Assembly: GCF_029581195.1 (NCBI RefSeq)
Contig: NZ_CP120737.1
Span: 4,937,001-5,001,000 of the forward strand
Source: Solwaraspora sp. WMMD791
GTDB taxonomy: Bacteria > Actinomycetota > Actinomycetes > Mycobacteriales > Micromonosporaceae
DNA: 64,000 bases
Direction of reading: 5' to 3'
Shown here: positions 24,979 to 33,446 of the stretch, in pieces
Position numbering within the stretch: the first letter of the stretch is position 1
Layout: each line of letters opens with the position of its first letter
Made by a program: the position numbers and the translations under genes
Notes under the pieces: generated by a model
The model's database searches: none
Seen by the model: only the letters and a program-made list of their open reading frames with translations
What the model was told of the DNA's origin: nothing

Positions 24979-26211
24979 ATGAATGAACACCAGGAGGGCT
25001 GGCTGCGGACGCGATGGCGGCGGGCAGCCCGGACCGCCCTCGCTGCGGTGGCCACCTTCGGAACTACCGTGGTGGCCGTCGGTGCCACGGCCGGCGCGGC
25101 GATGGCGGGCGTCAGCCCCGCTGTCGCGGGCATGCCGAACGGATCGTTCGCCGCCGCGCCGGTGTCCCAGGTCTCCGCAGGTGACCTGCACTCCTGTGCG
25201 GTCAGTACGGACGGGACGCTGTGGTGCTGGGGCAACAACTTCTACGGCCAGCTCGGCGACGGGACCAACACGAACCGGACCAGCCCGGTGCAGGTCGGCA
25301 CCGCCACCACCTGGGCAAGTGTCGACGCCGGCAGCGGCACCACCTGTGCCACCCGTACGGACGGGACGCTCTGGTGCTGGGGCAACAACTCCGGCGGACA
25401 GGTCGGCGACGGCACGACCACGCGGCGGAACACCCCCGTGCAGGTCGGCTCCGCCGCCACCTGGGCCAGCGTCAGCGCCGGCAGCAACCACACCTGCGCG
25501 GTGCGGACCACCGGCACCCTGTGGTGCTGGGGCCTGAACCGGCACGCGCAGCTCGGCGTCGGCACGTCCGTCTACCAGGCGACCATCCCGGTGCAGGTGG
25601 GTACGGCGACCACCTGGGCGAGCGTCACGACCGGGTACGCGCACACCTGCGCCGTCCGGACCGACGGCACCCTGTGGTGCTGGGGCAGTAGTTCGGACGG
25701 GCAGCTCGGTCTCGGCATCCTCAGCTACCAGGCGACCCCGGCGCAGGTGGGCACCGCGACCACCTGGTCCGGTGTGACGGCCGGCTACGTGCACACCTGC
25801 GCGGTTCGCAGCAACGGGACCTTGTGGTGCTGGGGCGAGAACGGGTACGGCCAGGTAGGCGGTGGCACTGGTCACCAGACCACCCCGCTGCAGGTCGGCA
25901 CCGCCACCACCTGGGCGCGCGTCCAGGCGAGCGTCGACTCCTCGTGCGGGACGCGGGCCGACGGCAGTCTGTGGTGCTGGGGGAGCAACGTGTTGGGGCA
26001 GCTGGGCGACGGCACCACCACCCACCGGTCGACCCCCACCCGGGTCGGGACCGCCACCGACTGGACGGCCGGCGTCGCCGTGTCGTACCACGGCTGCGCG
26101 CCGCGTGCCGACGGCAGTCTGTGGTGCTGGGGCAACAACTCGTTCGGGCAGCTGGGCGACGGCACCACCACCCAGCGGTCGATCCCGGCCCTGGTGAGCC
26201 TGCCGGCCTGA
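24979..26211 (+). CDS. Secreted RCC1-repeat beta-propeller protein
   Basis: This 410-residue exported protein starts at ATG 24979. A twin-Arg-like region (RTRWRRAART) and hydrophobic stretch end in GAAMAG, possibly a Tat or Sec signal. The rest is seven RCC1-type repeats of about 49 residues, each with a TCAVRTDGTLWCWG core followed by GQLGDGT. Every repeat but the last is complete, and each carries two Cys (positions TCA and WCW), suggesting one disulfide per blade. Secreted RCC1 propellers are often adhesion or carbohydrate-interaction scaffolds, but function is not established here. Confidence 0.88.
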   Translation: MNEHQEGWLRTRWRRAARTALAAVATFGTTVVAVGATAGAAMAGVSPAVAGMPNGSFAAAPVSQVSAGDLHSCAVSTDGTLWCWGNNFYGQLGDGTNTNRTSPVQVGTATTWASVDAGSGTTCATRTDGTLWCWGNNSGGQVGDGTTTRRNTPVQVGSAATWASVSAGSNHTCAVRTTGTLWCWGLNRHAQLGVGTSVYQATIPVQVGTATTWASVTTGYAHTCAVRTDGTLWCWGSSSDGQLGLGILSYQATPAQVGTATTWSGVTAGYVHTCAVRSNGTLWCWGENGYGQVGGGTGHQTTPLQVGTATTWARVQASVDSSCGTRADGSLWCWGSNVLGQLGDGTTTHRSTPTRVGTATDWTAGVAVSYHGCAPRADGSLWCWGNNSFGQLGDGTTTQRSIPALVSLPA

Positions 26212-26302
26212 CCCGCGTCGGGTGCGCATCGGGCCGCGTTGCTGATGGTCGGCGGCGCGGCCCGGTGCCGTGCGCGAGGGCCTCCCGGTGGCCCTTGCCG
26301 AA

Positions 26303-26325
26303 ATCATCTTAGTCATTAAGATAAT
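26303..26325. promoter_or_regulatory. MarR-type operator overlapping the monooxygenase start region
   Basis: ATCTTA and TAAGAT form a perfect 6-5-6 palindrome (26306-26322), extendable to 9-5-9 with one mismatch. It lies 6 bp before the ATG of the FAD monooxygenase. The A/T-rich palindrome is typical for MarR regulators, and the second gene of the operon encodes one. Confidence 0.75.
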
Positions 26326-26328
26326 CGG

Positions 26329-27576
26329 ATGAGCGTATCGACCGACTTCTCAGTGGCGATCGCCGGTGCCGGCCTGTCCGGACTCTGCCTCGCCCAGTAC
26401 CTGGCGCGCGCCGGCATCGACGTGCACGTCTACGAACGCGATCCGGGCGCCTTCGTCAGACGGCAGGGTTACCGGATCATCCTCGACCGGTACGGGCTGG
26501 AGGCGCTTCGCGAGAGCCTGCCCCGCCCGCTGTACCGTCTGGCGCTGGCCACCGGCGACGAACCCGGCGGGCACCTGCGCTTCACCGACAGCCGACTACG
26601 GGACGCGTTCACCATCACCTTCAAGGACGAGCCGCACGCGACCCGCCAGGTCGACCGGCTCACCCTGCGGTCGATCCTGCAGTCCGGGATGGACGGTCGC
26701 ATCCACTACGGCAGGTCCGCCGTCGCGGTCGACAACGGCGGCCCGACCGGGCTGCGGCTGCGGTTCGCCGACGGCGGAGCCGCCCCGGCGACCGTCGTCG
26801 TCGGCGCGGACGGTGTCCGCTCGGCGCTGCGCGGGCAGCTCATGCCGGACGCGGACCCGTCGACCACCCCGATGGTGGGCATCTACGGCCGGTCTCCCCT
26901 GCGGCGCGACGGCGGGAGCATCATCCCGGACGCGCTGCGTACCAGCGGGGTCCTGGCCATCGCCGACCGACCCGGCCGCGCATTCTTCTTCACCTCCATG
27001 CGGTTCGGCGAACGCCCACCGGAGGCGTTCGCCCGCCTGGCCCCGGGCAGCTACGCCCCCACCGGCGACGACTACGTCATGTGGGGCATGCTGCTGCGGC
27101 AGGAGGACGTACCCACCGTCGCCCGCGGACACCTCCTCGCGCTCTGGAAGCTGGCCGCGCGGGCGAGCGCCGACTTCCACCCGCTCATCCGGCGACTGGT
27201 CGACACGGCCGAGGTCGACGCCACGGTGCTCAACGTCTTCGCCACCGGCCGGCGCCCCCGCCGGTGGGCGGTGCCCCGAGCGACGATGATGGGCGACGCC
27301 GTACACGTCATGCCGCCGTTCGGCGCCCAGGGCGGCAACACCGCGCTACGCGACGCCGCCCTGCTCGGCCACCGACTCGTCCAGGCCCGGACGAACGGCA
27401 CACCGGTGGAGGAGGCGATCGCCGCCTACCAGGACGAGATGGTGCCCTACGCCTTCCGCGCGGTGGACACCGCCGCCGCGCTGATGCGCCGCCTCACGGG
27501 GAGCGCGGCCGCCCCGCACTGGGTGCTGACCCGCCTGTTACCTCGGCTGCACCGGGTGACCGTACCGGAGGCATGA
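26329..27576 (+). CDS. FAD-dependent aromatic-ring monooxygenase
   Basis: This 415-residue class A flavoprotein hydroxylase binds FAD through GAGLSGLCLAQYL (about 13-25) and YERDPGAF. It has the DG motif in VVGADGVRSALR and the second FAD motif GDAVHVMPPFGAQGGN (about 322-337). It should use NAD(P)H and O2 to hydroxylate or epoxidise an aromatic or polyketide-like substrate, which cannot be told from sequence. The stop codon overlaps the ATG of a MarR gene (ATGA), and a MarR-type palindrome lies right before the start. This suggests substrate-inducible detoxification or resistance. Confidence 0.9.
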   Translation: MSVSTDFSVAIAGAGLSGLCLAQYLARAGIDVHVYERDPGAFVRRQGYRIILDRYGLEALRESLPRPLYRLALATGDEPGGHLRFTDSRLRDAFTITFKDEPHATRQVDRLTLRSILQSGMDGRIHYGRSAVAVDNGGPTGLRLRFADGGAAPATVVVGADGVRSALRGQLMPDADPSTTPMVGIYGRSPLRRDGGSIIPDALRTSGVLAIADRPGRAFFFTSMRFGERPPEAFARLAPGSYAPTGDDYVMWGMLLRQEDVPTVARGHLLALWKLAARASADFHPLIRRLVDTAEVDATVLNVFATGRRPRRWAVPRATMMGDAVHVMPPFGAQGGNTALRDAALLGHRLVQARTNGTPVEEAIAAYQDEMVPYAFRAVDTAAALMRRLTGSAAAPHWVLTRLLPRLHRVTVPEA

Positions 27577-28073
27577 TTGCGGGCATGTCCGACGAGCCTG
27601 CCCGTGCCTCCGCGATCGCCGACCTGATGCGCGCCGGCCGGGAGATGTCGCGGCTGTCCATGGTGTTCCGGTACGCCATCGCGGAGCGACTCGGCCTCAC
27701 CGTGAGCGACCTGGAATGCCTCGACCACCTGGCGGACACCGGACCCGCCACCGCCGGACAGATCGCCGAGCGCACCAACCTCACCACCGGGGCGGTGACC
27801 AGCATGCTCCGCCGGCTCCAGCAGGCCGGCTACGTCAGCGCCGAACGCGATCCGACGGACCGGCGGCGGGTGATCGTCACCCTGCGGCCGGAGCGGGTCG
27901 CCGACCTGGAACGACCGTACGAACGGTTCGCCCAACGGACGGCGCAGCTCATCGAGGACTACACCGCCGAGGAGATCCGGCTGCTGGCCCGGCACTACGA
28001 GCGCATGCAGGCGATGTACCACGAAGAACTGGACCACCTCCGCGACAGCGACACCCCGCCGCGGTCGGCCTGA
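27573..28073 (+). CDS. MarR-family transcriptional regulator
   Basis: This 166-residue winged-helix protein has the MarR DNA-binding segment GQIAERTNLTTGAVTSMLRR and the wing ERDPTDRRRVIVTL. Long helices at each end mediate dimerisation. Translation starts at ATG 27573, overlapping the monooxygenase stop, so both are in one operon. It likely represses the operon through the ATCTTA/TAAGAT palindrome at 26306. The last codons and the stop lie in a 27-bp tandem repeat. Confidence 0.88.
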   Translation: MIAGMSDEPARASAIADLMRAGREMSRLSMVFRYAIAERLGLTVSDLECLDHLADTGPATAGQIAERTNLTTGAVTSMLRRLQQAGYVSAERDPTDRRRVIVTLRPERVADLERPYERFAQRTAQLIEDYTAEEIRLLARHYERMQAMYHEELDHLRDSDTPPRSA

Positions 28074-28166
28074 GGAGCCGTCGCGCCGCGGTCGGCCTGA
28101 GGAGCCGTCGCACCGCGGTCGGTTGACAGTGGCGTCGCACAGCGGTCGGCCGGACAGTGGTGTCGC
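28059..28166. repeat. Four tandem 27-bp repeats across the MarR stop codon
   Basis: Units start at 28059, 28086, 28113 and 28140, each CCGCGGTCGG-like then GAGGAGCCGTCGCA- or ACAGTGGCGTCGCA-like. Copies 1 and 2 differ at one base; copies 3 and 4 are more diverged. The gene's stop codon lies in copy 1. Units are contiguous without spacers, so this is not a CRISPR array. Confidence 0.9.
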
Positions 28167-28268
28167 ATCCAGGCTCGGGCCCGGCTCGACCACTGCCATG
28201 GGCTTGGCCGATTTGGCGCGTTGTGGCCTGTCTGCACCGGGTGGGCTCAGGGAAATATATTGATGATC

Positions 28269-28297
28269 TTGACTATTGAGCAATGACTATCTAGTCT
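28269..28297 (+). promoter_or_regulatory. Predicted SigA-type promoter of the CE1-CBM2 esterase
   Basis: TTGACT (28269-28274), a 17-bp spacer and TAGTCT (28292-28297) fit housekeeping promoter elements. They lie in a distinctly A/T-rich stretch about 67 bp upstream of the esterase start. Confidence 0.6.
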
Positions 28298-28363
28298 CTT
28301 GGTGTCTCGCGCTTCACGGCTGCGCAGGCCCGCCGGCCACGCGAACGACGGATCGGAGTGACC

Positions 28364-29650
28364 ATGTCCAGACGGAGATCCGTTGCCGGATCTGTCGCGA
28401 CAGTGGCGGCCATCACCCTCGCACTGGGTGCAGTGATGGTCGGCGGTGGCCTCGGTGCAACCGCCTCGGCCACCGATGTCGGCGTACTCGCCGCGAGTGC
28501 TGGTTGCGGCAAGAACCCGACGCTGACCAGCGGCACGCGGACGATTCAGAGCGGCGGCCGGACGCGCACCTTCACGCTGCGGCTCCCCGACGGGTACGAC
28601 AGGAACCGCCAGTACCGGTTGATTTTCGGCTTCCACTGGCTCAACGGCTCCGCTGCAGACGTCGTCAACGGCAACTACTACGGATTGCTGCCGCTGTCGA
28701 ACAACAGTGCCATCTTCGTTGCCCCCCACGGGCTCAACGCCGGCTGGGCCAACTCCGGCGGCGAAGACGTGACCTTCACCGACAACATGATCCAGACCAT
28801 CGAGAACGATCTCTGCGTCGACACCTCGCAGCGCTTCTCGTTGGGCTTCAGCTACGGCGGGGGCATGAGCTACGCGCTCGCGTGTGCCCGGGCGAACGTC
28901 TTCCGTGCCGTCGCGGTCTACGCCGGTGGCGTCATCAGCGGATGCAGCGGCGGCAACGACCCGATCGGATACCTGCACGCCCACGGCATCAGCGACAACG
29001 TCCTGAGTATCGCCGGCGGGCGTTCCATGCGGGACAGGTTCGTCAGGAACAACGGCTGTAACGCCCAGAACGCTCCGGAACCGTCGCCGGGCAGTGGAAG
29101 GTACATCACCACCACCTACACCGGCTGTACGGCAGACCACCCGGTCGTCTGGCACGCGTTCGACGGCGGGCACACCCCCACCCCGGGGTCCTGGCTCCCG
29201 CAGGCGACGTGGCAGTTCTTCGCCCAGTTCCAGGGCGCCACTCCCGGTCCGACGACCCCTGGCCCGACGACCCCTGGCCCGACCACTCCTGGTCCGACGA
29301 CCCCTGGCCCGACCACTGCTCCGCCGGGCGGCGGAGCCTGCCGGGTCACGGCGACCGTCAACGCGTGGAACACCGGCCTCACCGAGGACATCACCGTCAC
29401 CAATACCGGTACGGCCACGATCAACGGCTGGTCGCTGGCCTTCACACTGCCCAGCGGGCAGAGCATCACCAACGGGTGGAACGCCACCTACTCGCCCAAC
29501 TCCGGACAGGTGACGGCCAGAAACGTCTCCTACAACGGCACTATCGCACCCAACGCGTCAGTCAGCATCGGCTTCCAGGCCACCCACACCGGCAACACAG
29601 CCAAGCCGACATCCTTCAGCCTCAACGGCGCGCCCTGCACCGTGACGTGA
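28364..29650 (+). CDS. Secreted CE1-like esterase (LpqC/PHB-depolymerase type) with CBM2
   Basis: This 428-residue secreted esterase starts at ATG 28364 behind GGAG; a GTG lies two codons upstream. After the signal peptide (about 1-32) an alpha/beta-hydrolase domain carries FGFHWLNGSA, the nucleophile elbow LGFSYGGGM and a His in FDGGHTPTPG. Relatives are feruloyl esterases and polyhydroxybutyrate depolymerase-like proteins; with the attached CBM2 and neighbours, a feruloyl esterase role is more likely. The linker is five PGPTT repeats. The C-terminal CBM2 (ACRVTATVNAWNTG) is complete. A 21-bp-stem terminator follows. Confidence 0.87.
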   Translation: MSRRRSVAGSVATVAAITLALGAVMVGGGLGATASATDVGVLAASAGCGKNPTLTSGTRTIQSGGRTRTFTLRLPDGYDRNRQYRLIFGFHWLNGSAADVVNGNYYGLLPLSNNSAIFVAPHGLNAGWANSGGEDVTFTDNMIQTIENDLCVDTSQRFSLGFSYGGGMSYALACARANVFRAVAVYAGGVISGCSGGNDPIGYLHAHGISDNVLSIAGGRSMRDRFVRNNGCNAQNAPEPSPGSGRYITTTYTGCTADHPVVWHAFDGGHTPTPGSWLPQATWQFFAQFQGATPGPTTPGPTTPGPTTPGPTTPGPTTAPPGGGACRVTATVNAWNTGLTEDITVTNTGTATINGWSLAFTLPSGQSITNGWNATYSPNSGQVTARNVSYNGTIAPNASVSIGFQATHTGNTAKPTSFSLNGAPCTVT

Positions 29651-29711
29651 CCGTGCGGGTGCGGCAGCCGGGTCGGTGACCTGGCCGCCGAAGACTGGAC
29701 CAGCTGATCAC

Positions 29712-29761
29712 GGACAAGCAGTGGGTCGGATCTCGACAGGGATCCGGCCCACTGCTTGTCC
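29712..29761 (+). terminator. Long hairpin terminator after the CE1-CBM2 gene
   Basis: 21-bp arms (29712-29732 and 29741-29761) pair with a single G-U and an 8-nt loop. It ends the polysaccharide region on this side. Confidence 0.85.
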
Positions 29762-29973
29762 GCCAGCATTCTCGGCAGGTCGACGGCCGACGACCGCCGT
29801 GAGACCGATTGCCGGCCCTGCCCTACGTCGACCGTTCACACCCCTGACGATCCTGGTACGGGCTGAAGGACCCGAGCCCTCATCGGCGGCCACCCGAGGC
29901 GGAGCGGTGCCACGACCTGCGTCCTCCCGGTCGGATCGGCGAAGCCGCAGGTCAACAGGGCGAAAGGCGATCT

Positions 29974-30010
29974 CACGCGCCCGAAGGGGCCCGAACCCCT
30001 GATGTCTGGG
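29974..30010 (-). pseudogene. Decayed tRNA-Arg-like 3' half (integration footprint)
   Basis: Read on the minus strand, a T-arm core AGGGGTTCG followed by CCCC, TTCGGGCGCG and then GAGATC closely resembles the 3' half of actinobacterial tRNA-Arg(ACG) plus its first flanking bases. The same GAGATC flank occurs at the 48.6-kb copy. The 5' half and anticodon arm are missing, so no functional tRNA exists here. The surrounding 29.76-30.25 kb holds no supported gene. Confidence 0.55.
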
Positions 30011-30182
30011 CTGTCACGTCAGTTCGTCTAGGTCGCGAACTCCGGCTTGGGTCCTGGTGGATCCGGGGTCCGGTTCCGACGTTCGAGCATCCGCCGAGCA
30101 CCGCGCCCGCTGCGGCCGATGCTCGGCCAAACCGCTGAACTGCCCGCAGCCTCGTGTCTTCTGTCGGCGTCGGCGAGACTCC

Positions 30183-30226
30183 TTGCGATGCTGCTAGTCA
30201 GTGTTACTATGTACCGGTAGTCAGTG
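30183..30226 (+). promoter_or_regulatory. Promoter and direct repeats upstream of PadR operon
   Basis: TTGCGA (30183-30188) and TACTAT (30205-30210) with a 16-bp spacer look like a promoter. TAGTCAGTG occurs twice, at 30195-30203 and 30218-30226, bracketing the -10 and a TACCGGTA palindrome. The placement is what a PadR autorepressor site would need. Confidence 0.55.
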
Positions 30227-30258
30227 ATGCTCAGTACCGATCGGTGGGGTGGTGGTCT

Positions 30259-30591
30259 GTGGGTAGGCAGATGACGGAAATGCTCAAGGGCACGCTGGAG
30301 GGCATCGTTCTCGCGGTCCTGTCCAGGCGGCCGGCATACGGGTACGAGATCACCGCGTGGCTCCGGGAGCAGGGCTTCTCCGACATCGCCGAGGGCACTG
30401 TCTACGCCCTGCTGGTCAGGGTCGAGCAGAAACGCCTCGTCGACGTGGAGAAGGTCCCGTCCGAGAAGGGGCCGCCGCGCAAGGTCTACTCGCTGAACGC
30501 CCAGGGGCGGGAGTACCTCGACGAGTTCTGGAAGACCTGGGCCTTCCTCGCCGAACGACTTGAAACACTTCACAAAGGAGGCAAGGAATGA
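30259..30591 (+). CDS. PadR-family transcriptional regulator
   Basis: This 110-residue winged-helix protein has the signature MLKGTLEGIVLAVLSRR, then YGYEITAWL and GTVYALLVRVEQKRLVDVEK. The GTG at 30259 (VGRQMTEM) gives the N-terminus usual for this subgroup; ATG 30271 is an alternative. It is the first gene of a four-gene operon (PadR, DUF1048, ABC ATPase, ABC permease), each overlapping the next by 4 bp. It probably represses the operon until its ligand, likely an exported drug-like compound, is present. Confidence 0.9.
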   Translation: MGRQMTEMLKGTLEGIVLAVLSRRPAYGYEITAWLREQGFSDIAEGTVYALLVRVEQKRLVDVEKVPSEKGPPRKVYSLNAQGREYLDEFWKTWAFLAERLETLHKGGKE

Positions 30592-30974
30592 CGTTCGACA
30601 CCGAGAACGGATTCCTCGGCAAGGTGATCGGCCCCAAGCGGCGCTGGCGCGCGTACAAGGCACGGGTGCGGAAACTCCCGCCGCCGTACCGTGCTGCGGT
30701 CGACGCCATCGAGCGGTACCTCATGCACTTCGGGGCGGTGGACGGCGACAGCGCGGCGTCGCTGTTCGAGGACGTCGCCGACCTGTTCGAGCGGGCTGCG
30801 GCGGACGGCACTCCGATCCGGGACGTCGTCGGAGACGACCCGGTGGAGTTCGTGGAGGCGTTGATCGCCAACTACGACAAGGGCGGCTATGTGGCCCGGG
30901 AACGCGGCCGGCTGGCCCGTGCCATCGCGCTCGCCGCCGGTGAGGACCCCGGGAACGCCGAGGAGCCACGATGA
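30588..30974 (+). CDS. DUF1048-family protein
   Basis: This 128-residue helical protein has the DUF1048 pattern KVIGPKRRWRAYKARVRKLP then YRAAVDAIERYL and SLFEDVADLFERAAADG. DUF1048 proteins are regularly encoded between PadR regulators and ABC exporters; function is unknown. It has no membrane segment or signal. Overlaps of 4 bp with both neighbours show tight translational coupling, so it likely assists the regulator or the transporter. Confidence 0.8.
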   Translation: MTFDTENGFLGKVIGPKRRWRAYKARVRKLPPPYRAAVDAIERYLMHFGAVDGDSAASLFEDVADLFERAAADGTPIRDVVGDDPVEFVEALIANYDKGGYVARERGRLARAIALAAGEDPGNAEEPR

Positions 30975-31795
30975 CGGCACAGCAGGCCCCGGCGATCCGG
31001 GTACGCGGGCTGGAAAAGTCGTACCAGCAGCTGAAGGTGCTGCGGGGCGTGGACTTCGAGGTGGCACCAGGCAGCATCTTCGCCCTGCTCGGGTCGAACG
31101 GAGCTGGCAAGACGACGCTCGTGCGAGCCCTCGCCACGCTGCTCAAGGCGGACGCGGGCACGGCCACCGTCAATGGCTTCGACGTCGCTACCCAGGCCGG
31201 GCAGGTACGGGAGTCGATCAGCCTCACCGGACAGTTCGCGGCGGTCGACGAGGTTCTCAGCGGTCGGGAGAACCTTGTGCTGGTGGCCCGGCTGCGGCAT
31301 CTGCGGAACCCGGGCAAGGTCGCCGACGAGCTGCTCGACCGTTTCGCACTGACTGATGCCGCGGCGCGGAAGGTGTCGACGTACTCCGGCGGTATGCGCC
31401 GTCGCCTCGACATCGCCATGAGCCTGGTCGGGCGCCCACCGGTCGTCTTCCTCGACGAGCCGACGACCGGACTCGACCCCCGGGCGCGCATCGAGGTGTG
31501 GCAGGCCGTCAAACAGCTCGCCGACCAGGGCACGACCGTACTGCTCACCACACAGTATCTGGACGAGGCCGAACAGCTGGCCGACCGGATCGCGATTCTC
31601 CACGAGGGCCGGATCATCGTCGACGGCACCCTCACCGAACTCAGGCAGCTGCTCCCGCCGACCAAGGTCGAGTACGTCGAGAAGCAGCCGACCCTCGAGG
31701 ACGTCTTCTTCGCCATCGTCGGCGCCGGCACCGACGACCAGGCCGGGCCGCCAGCGACCGTACCGTCATCGCAGACAACCAGGAAGCAGCCATGA
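30971..31795 (+). CDS. ABC transporter ATP-binding protein (DrrA-type)
   Basis: This 274-residue nucleotide-binding protein has Walker A GSNGAGKTTL, signature YSGGMRRRL, Walker B VVFLDEPTTGLDPRAR and the switch His replaced by a Gln-containing LLTTQYLDEAEQL, as is common in DrrA-type exporters. It pairs with the downstream ABC-2 permease to form a homodimeric-NBD drug or antibiotic exporter. ATG overlaps the DUF1048 stop by 4 bp. The C-terminal 30 residues are a low-complexity tail. Confidence 0.93.
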   Translation: MTAQQAPAIRVRGLEKSYQQLKVLRGVDFEVAPGSIFALLGSNGAGKTTLVRALATLLKADAGTATVNGFDVATQAGQVRESISLTGQFAAVDEVLSGRENLVLVARLRHLRNPGKVADELLDRFALTDAAARKVSTYSGGMRRRLDIAMSLVGRPPVVFLDEPTTGLDPRARIEVWQAVKQLADQGTTVLLTTQYLDEAEQLADRIAILHEGRIIVDGTLTELRQLLPPTKVEYVEKQPTLEDVFFAIVGAGTDDQAGPPATVPSSQTTRKQP

Positions 31796-32553
31796 ACCGA
31801 CACTTCCCCGGCGACACCGCCGTCCTGCTGGGTCGCTCCCTGACGCACGTCAGACGTAGCGCGGACACCATCGTCACGACCGCGATCACGCCGATCGCCA
31901 TGATGCTGCTGTTCGTCTACGTGTTCGGCGGTGCGATCGACACCGGGTCAGGTGCGTACGTCAACTACCTGCTTCCCGGGATCCTGCTGATCACGATCGC
32001 TTCCGGAGTCGCCTACACCGCGTTCCGGCTCTTCCAGGACATGAGGAGCGGCATTGTCGAGCGATTCCAGTCCATGCCGATCGCACGATCGTCGGTGTTG
32101 TGGGCGCACGTGCTGACCTCCGTGGTCGCCAACCTGGTCTCGCTCGCGGTCGTCGTGGGCGTCGCACTGCTCATGGGATTCCGCTCCGACGCGGGAGTGC
32201 TGGCCTGGCTCGCGGTCGCCGGCATCCTGATCCTGTTCACCCTCGCGCTGACCTGGCTCGCCGTCATCCCCGGGCTCACCGCGAAGAGCGTGGACGGCGC
32301 GAGCGGCTTCTCCTATCCGCTGATCTTCCTGCCGTTCGTCAGCTCGGCGTTCGTGCCCACCGACACGATGCCGGTCCCGGTACGCGCGTTCGCTGAGCAT
32401 CAGCCGGTGACCGCCATCGTCGACGCGATCCGCAACCTGTTCACGCAGCAGCCGGTCGGCACCGACATCTGGATCGCCCTTGCCTGGTGCGTCGGCATCC
32501 TCGTCGTCGCGTACGCCCTCGCCATTCTCACCTACCGTCGCATGATCTCCTGA
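31792..32553 (+). CDS. ABC-2 type transporter permease (DrrB-type)
   Basis: This 253-residue membrane protein has six hydrophobic segments and the ABC-2 signature region FQDMRSGIVERFQSMPIARSSVLW. FVSSAFVPTDTMP is typical of daunorubicin-resistance DrrB-type permeases. ATG 31792 overlaps the ATPase stop. It works with the ATPase at 30971 to export a hydrophobic substrate, which is unknown; self-resistance or xenobiotic efflux are both possible. Confidence 0.9.
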   Translation: MNRHFPGDTAVLLGRSLTHVRRSADTIVTTAITPIAMMLLFVYVFGGAIDTGSGAYVNYLLPGILLITIASGVAYTAFRLFQDMRSGIVERFQSMPIARSSVLWAHVLTSVVANLVSLAVVVGVALLMGFRSDAGVLAWLAVAGILILFTLALTWLAVIPGLTAKSVDGASGFSYPLIFLPFVSSAFVPTDTMPVPVRAFAEHQPVTAIVDAIRNLFTQQPVGTDIWIALAWCVGILVVAYALAILTYRRMIS

Positions 32554-32642
32554 GCCGCATGCCGCAGGTCGATGGGGCCCGGGTTCGCCGTCTGGTCGCT
32601 GTCTCGCCGCTGGATCTGGAAATGCCCCCGGTGGCGGCGGGT

Positions 32643-33446
32643 CTACTTGGCGTTGCTGAAGGCTTCGCCGACGAGGCGTTCGACGTCGTCGGGTCGGGTG
32701 CCGCTGGCGCGGATGATGTCGCTGGCGGTGGCGCGGATCTGGGCTACCACGACGCTGTCGTTGAAGCCGAGTCCGGCCTCGTACGCAACGCTGGCGTGTC
32801 GGGCGGCGTCAAGGGCGTGGCGCCGGGCGCGTTTCGGCTCGGTGCCGGTGTCGAGTTCGTGGCGCATCGCGTGTACGGCTTCGCCGAGTTGTCGGACGGC
32901 CTGCGGCAGAGCTGCGGGTACGGGTTCGTCGTCGGCGAGCAGGGAGACCGCGCGACGGGTCAGGACCCGGGAGTTGCGAAGTGCGCGTGTGAGGTGTTCG
33001 GCGATGGCGGCGTACTGCGCGAGTGGGCCCCGGGTGCGCCACCGGACCGGCGCGAGGACTGCGGTTTCGTGGCCGGCGTCGACCCCGTCGCGGAACTCGG
33101 CGAGTTCGTCCTCGGCCTTGTGCAGGCGGCGTGCCGCCTTGCCTGCTCGGTGGCGGTCGCGGTCGGTGAGTGCCGCGCTGCTGAGGAAGAGCATGTCGGT
33201 GAGGACGTCGAGGGCCGGGTCGGCGGTGCGGCGGACGATGGCCAGTGGATTCAGTGGCAGGAGCAGGACCAGGACGATGAGGCCGACCAGCCCGCCGATC
33301 AGGGCGTCGATGAACCGTTGGGGGTAGAGGGCGCCGGTGGCGGGGGTCAGGGTGGCGACGAGGACGCCGGAGGAGGCGGCCTGGGTGACGAGCGCCGCGC
33401 CGCCGCAGAGGAAGACGGCGGCGATCACCGCGAGGGGCACGATCAA
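32643..33446 (-). CDS. FUSC/aromatic-acid-exporter-like membrane protein, 5' end unclear
   Basis: The frame encodes transmembrane segments (IVPLAVIAAVFLCGGAALV, LIGGLVGLIVLVLLLPL) followed by a long helical cytoplasmic domain, as in FUSC-family proteins. Coding similarity plainly continues upstream of the TTG at 33446: the same frame is open to 33659 and reads family-like sequence (SPAIFAPISAVVILSASIGQ, RTAELVVGVALGIAIGD). No ATG, GTG or TTG exists in that extension. An ATG in another frame at 33639 would join it only through a 1-base frameshift. The gene is therefore probably 5'-damaged, or uses an unusual start. Confidence 0.6.
   Translation of the reverse strand: MIVPLAVIAAVFLCGGAALVTQAASSGVLVATLTPATGALYPQRFIDALIGGLVGLIVLVLLLPLNPLAIVRRTADPALDVLTDMLFLSSAALTDRDRHRAGKAARRLHKAEDELAEFRDGVDAGHETAVLAPVRWRTRGPLAQYAAIAEHLTRALRNSRVLTRRAVSLLADDEPVPAALPQAVRQLGEAVHAMRHELDTGTEPKRARRHALDAARHASVAYEAGLGFNDSVVVAQIRATASDIIRASGTRPDDVERLVGEAFSNAK

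Noticed and set aside
28059-28166. Possible CRISPR array
   Set aside because: The 27-bp units are directly adjacent with no spacers and diverge from one another; no cas genes are present.
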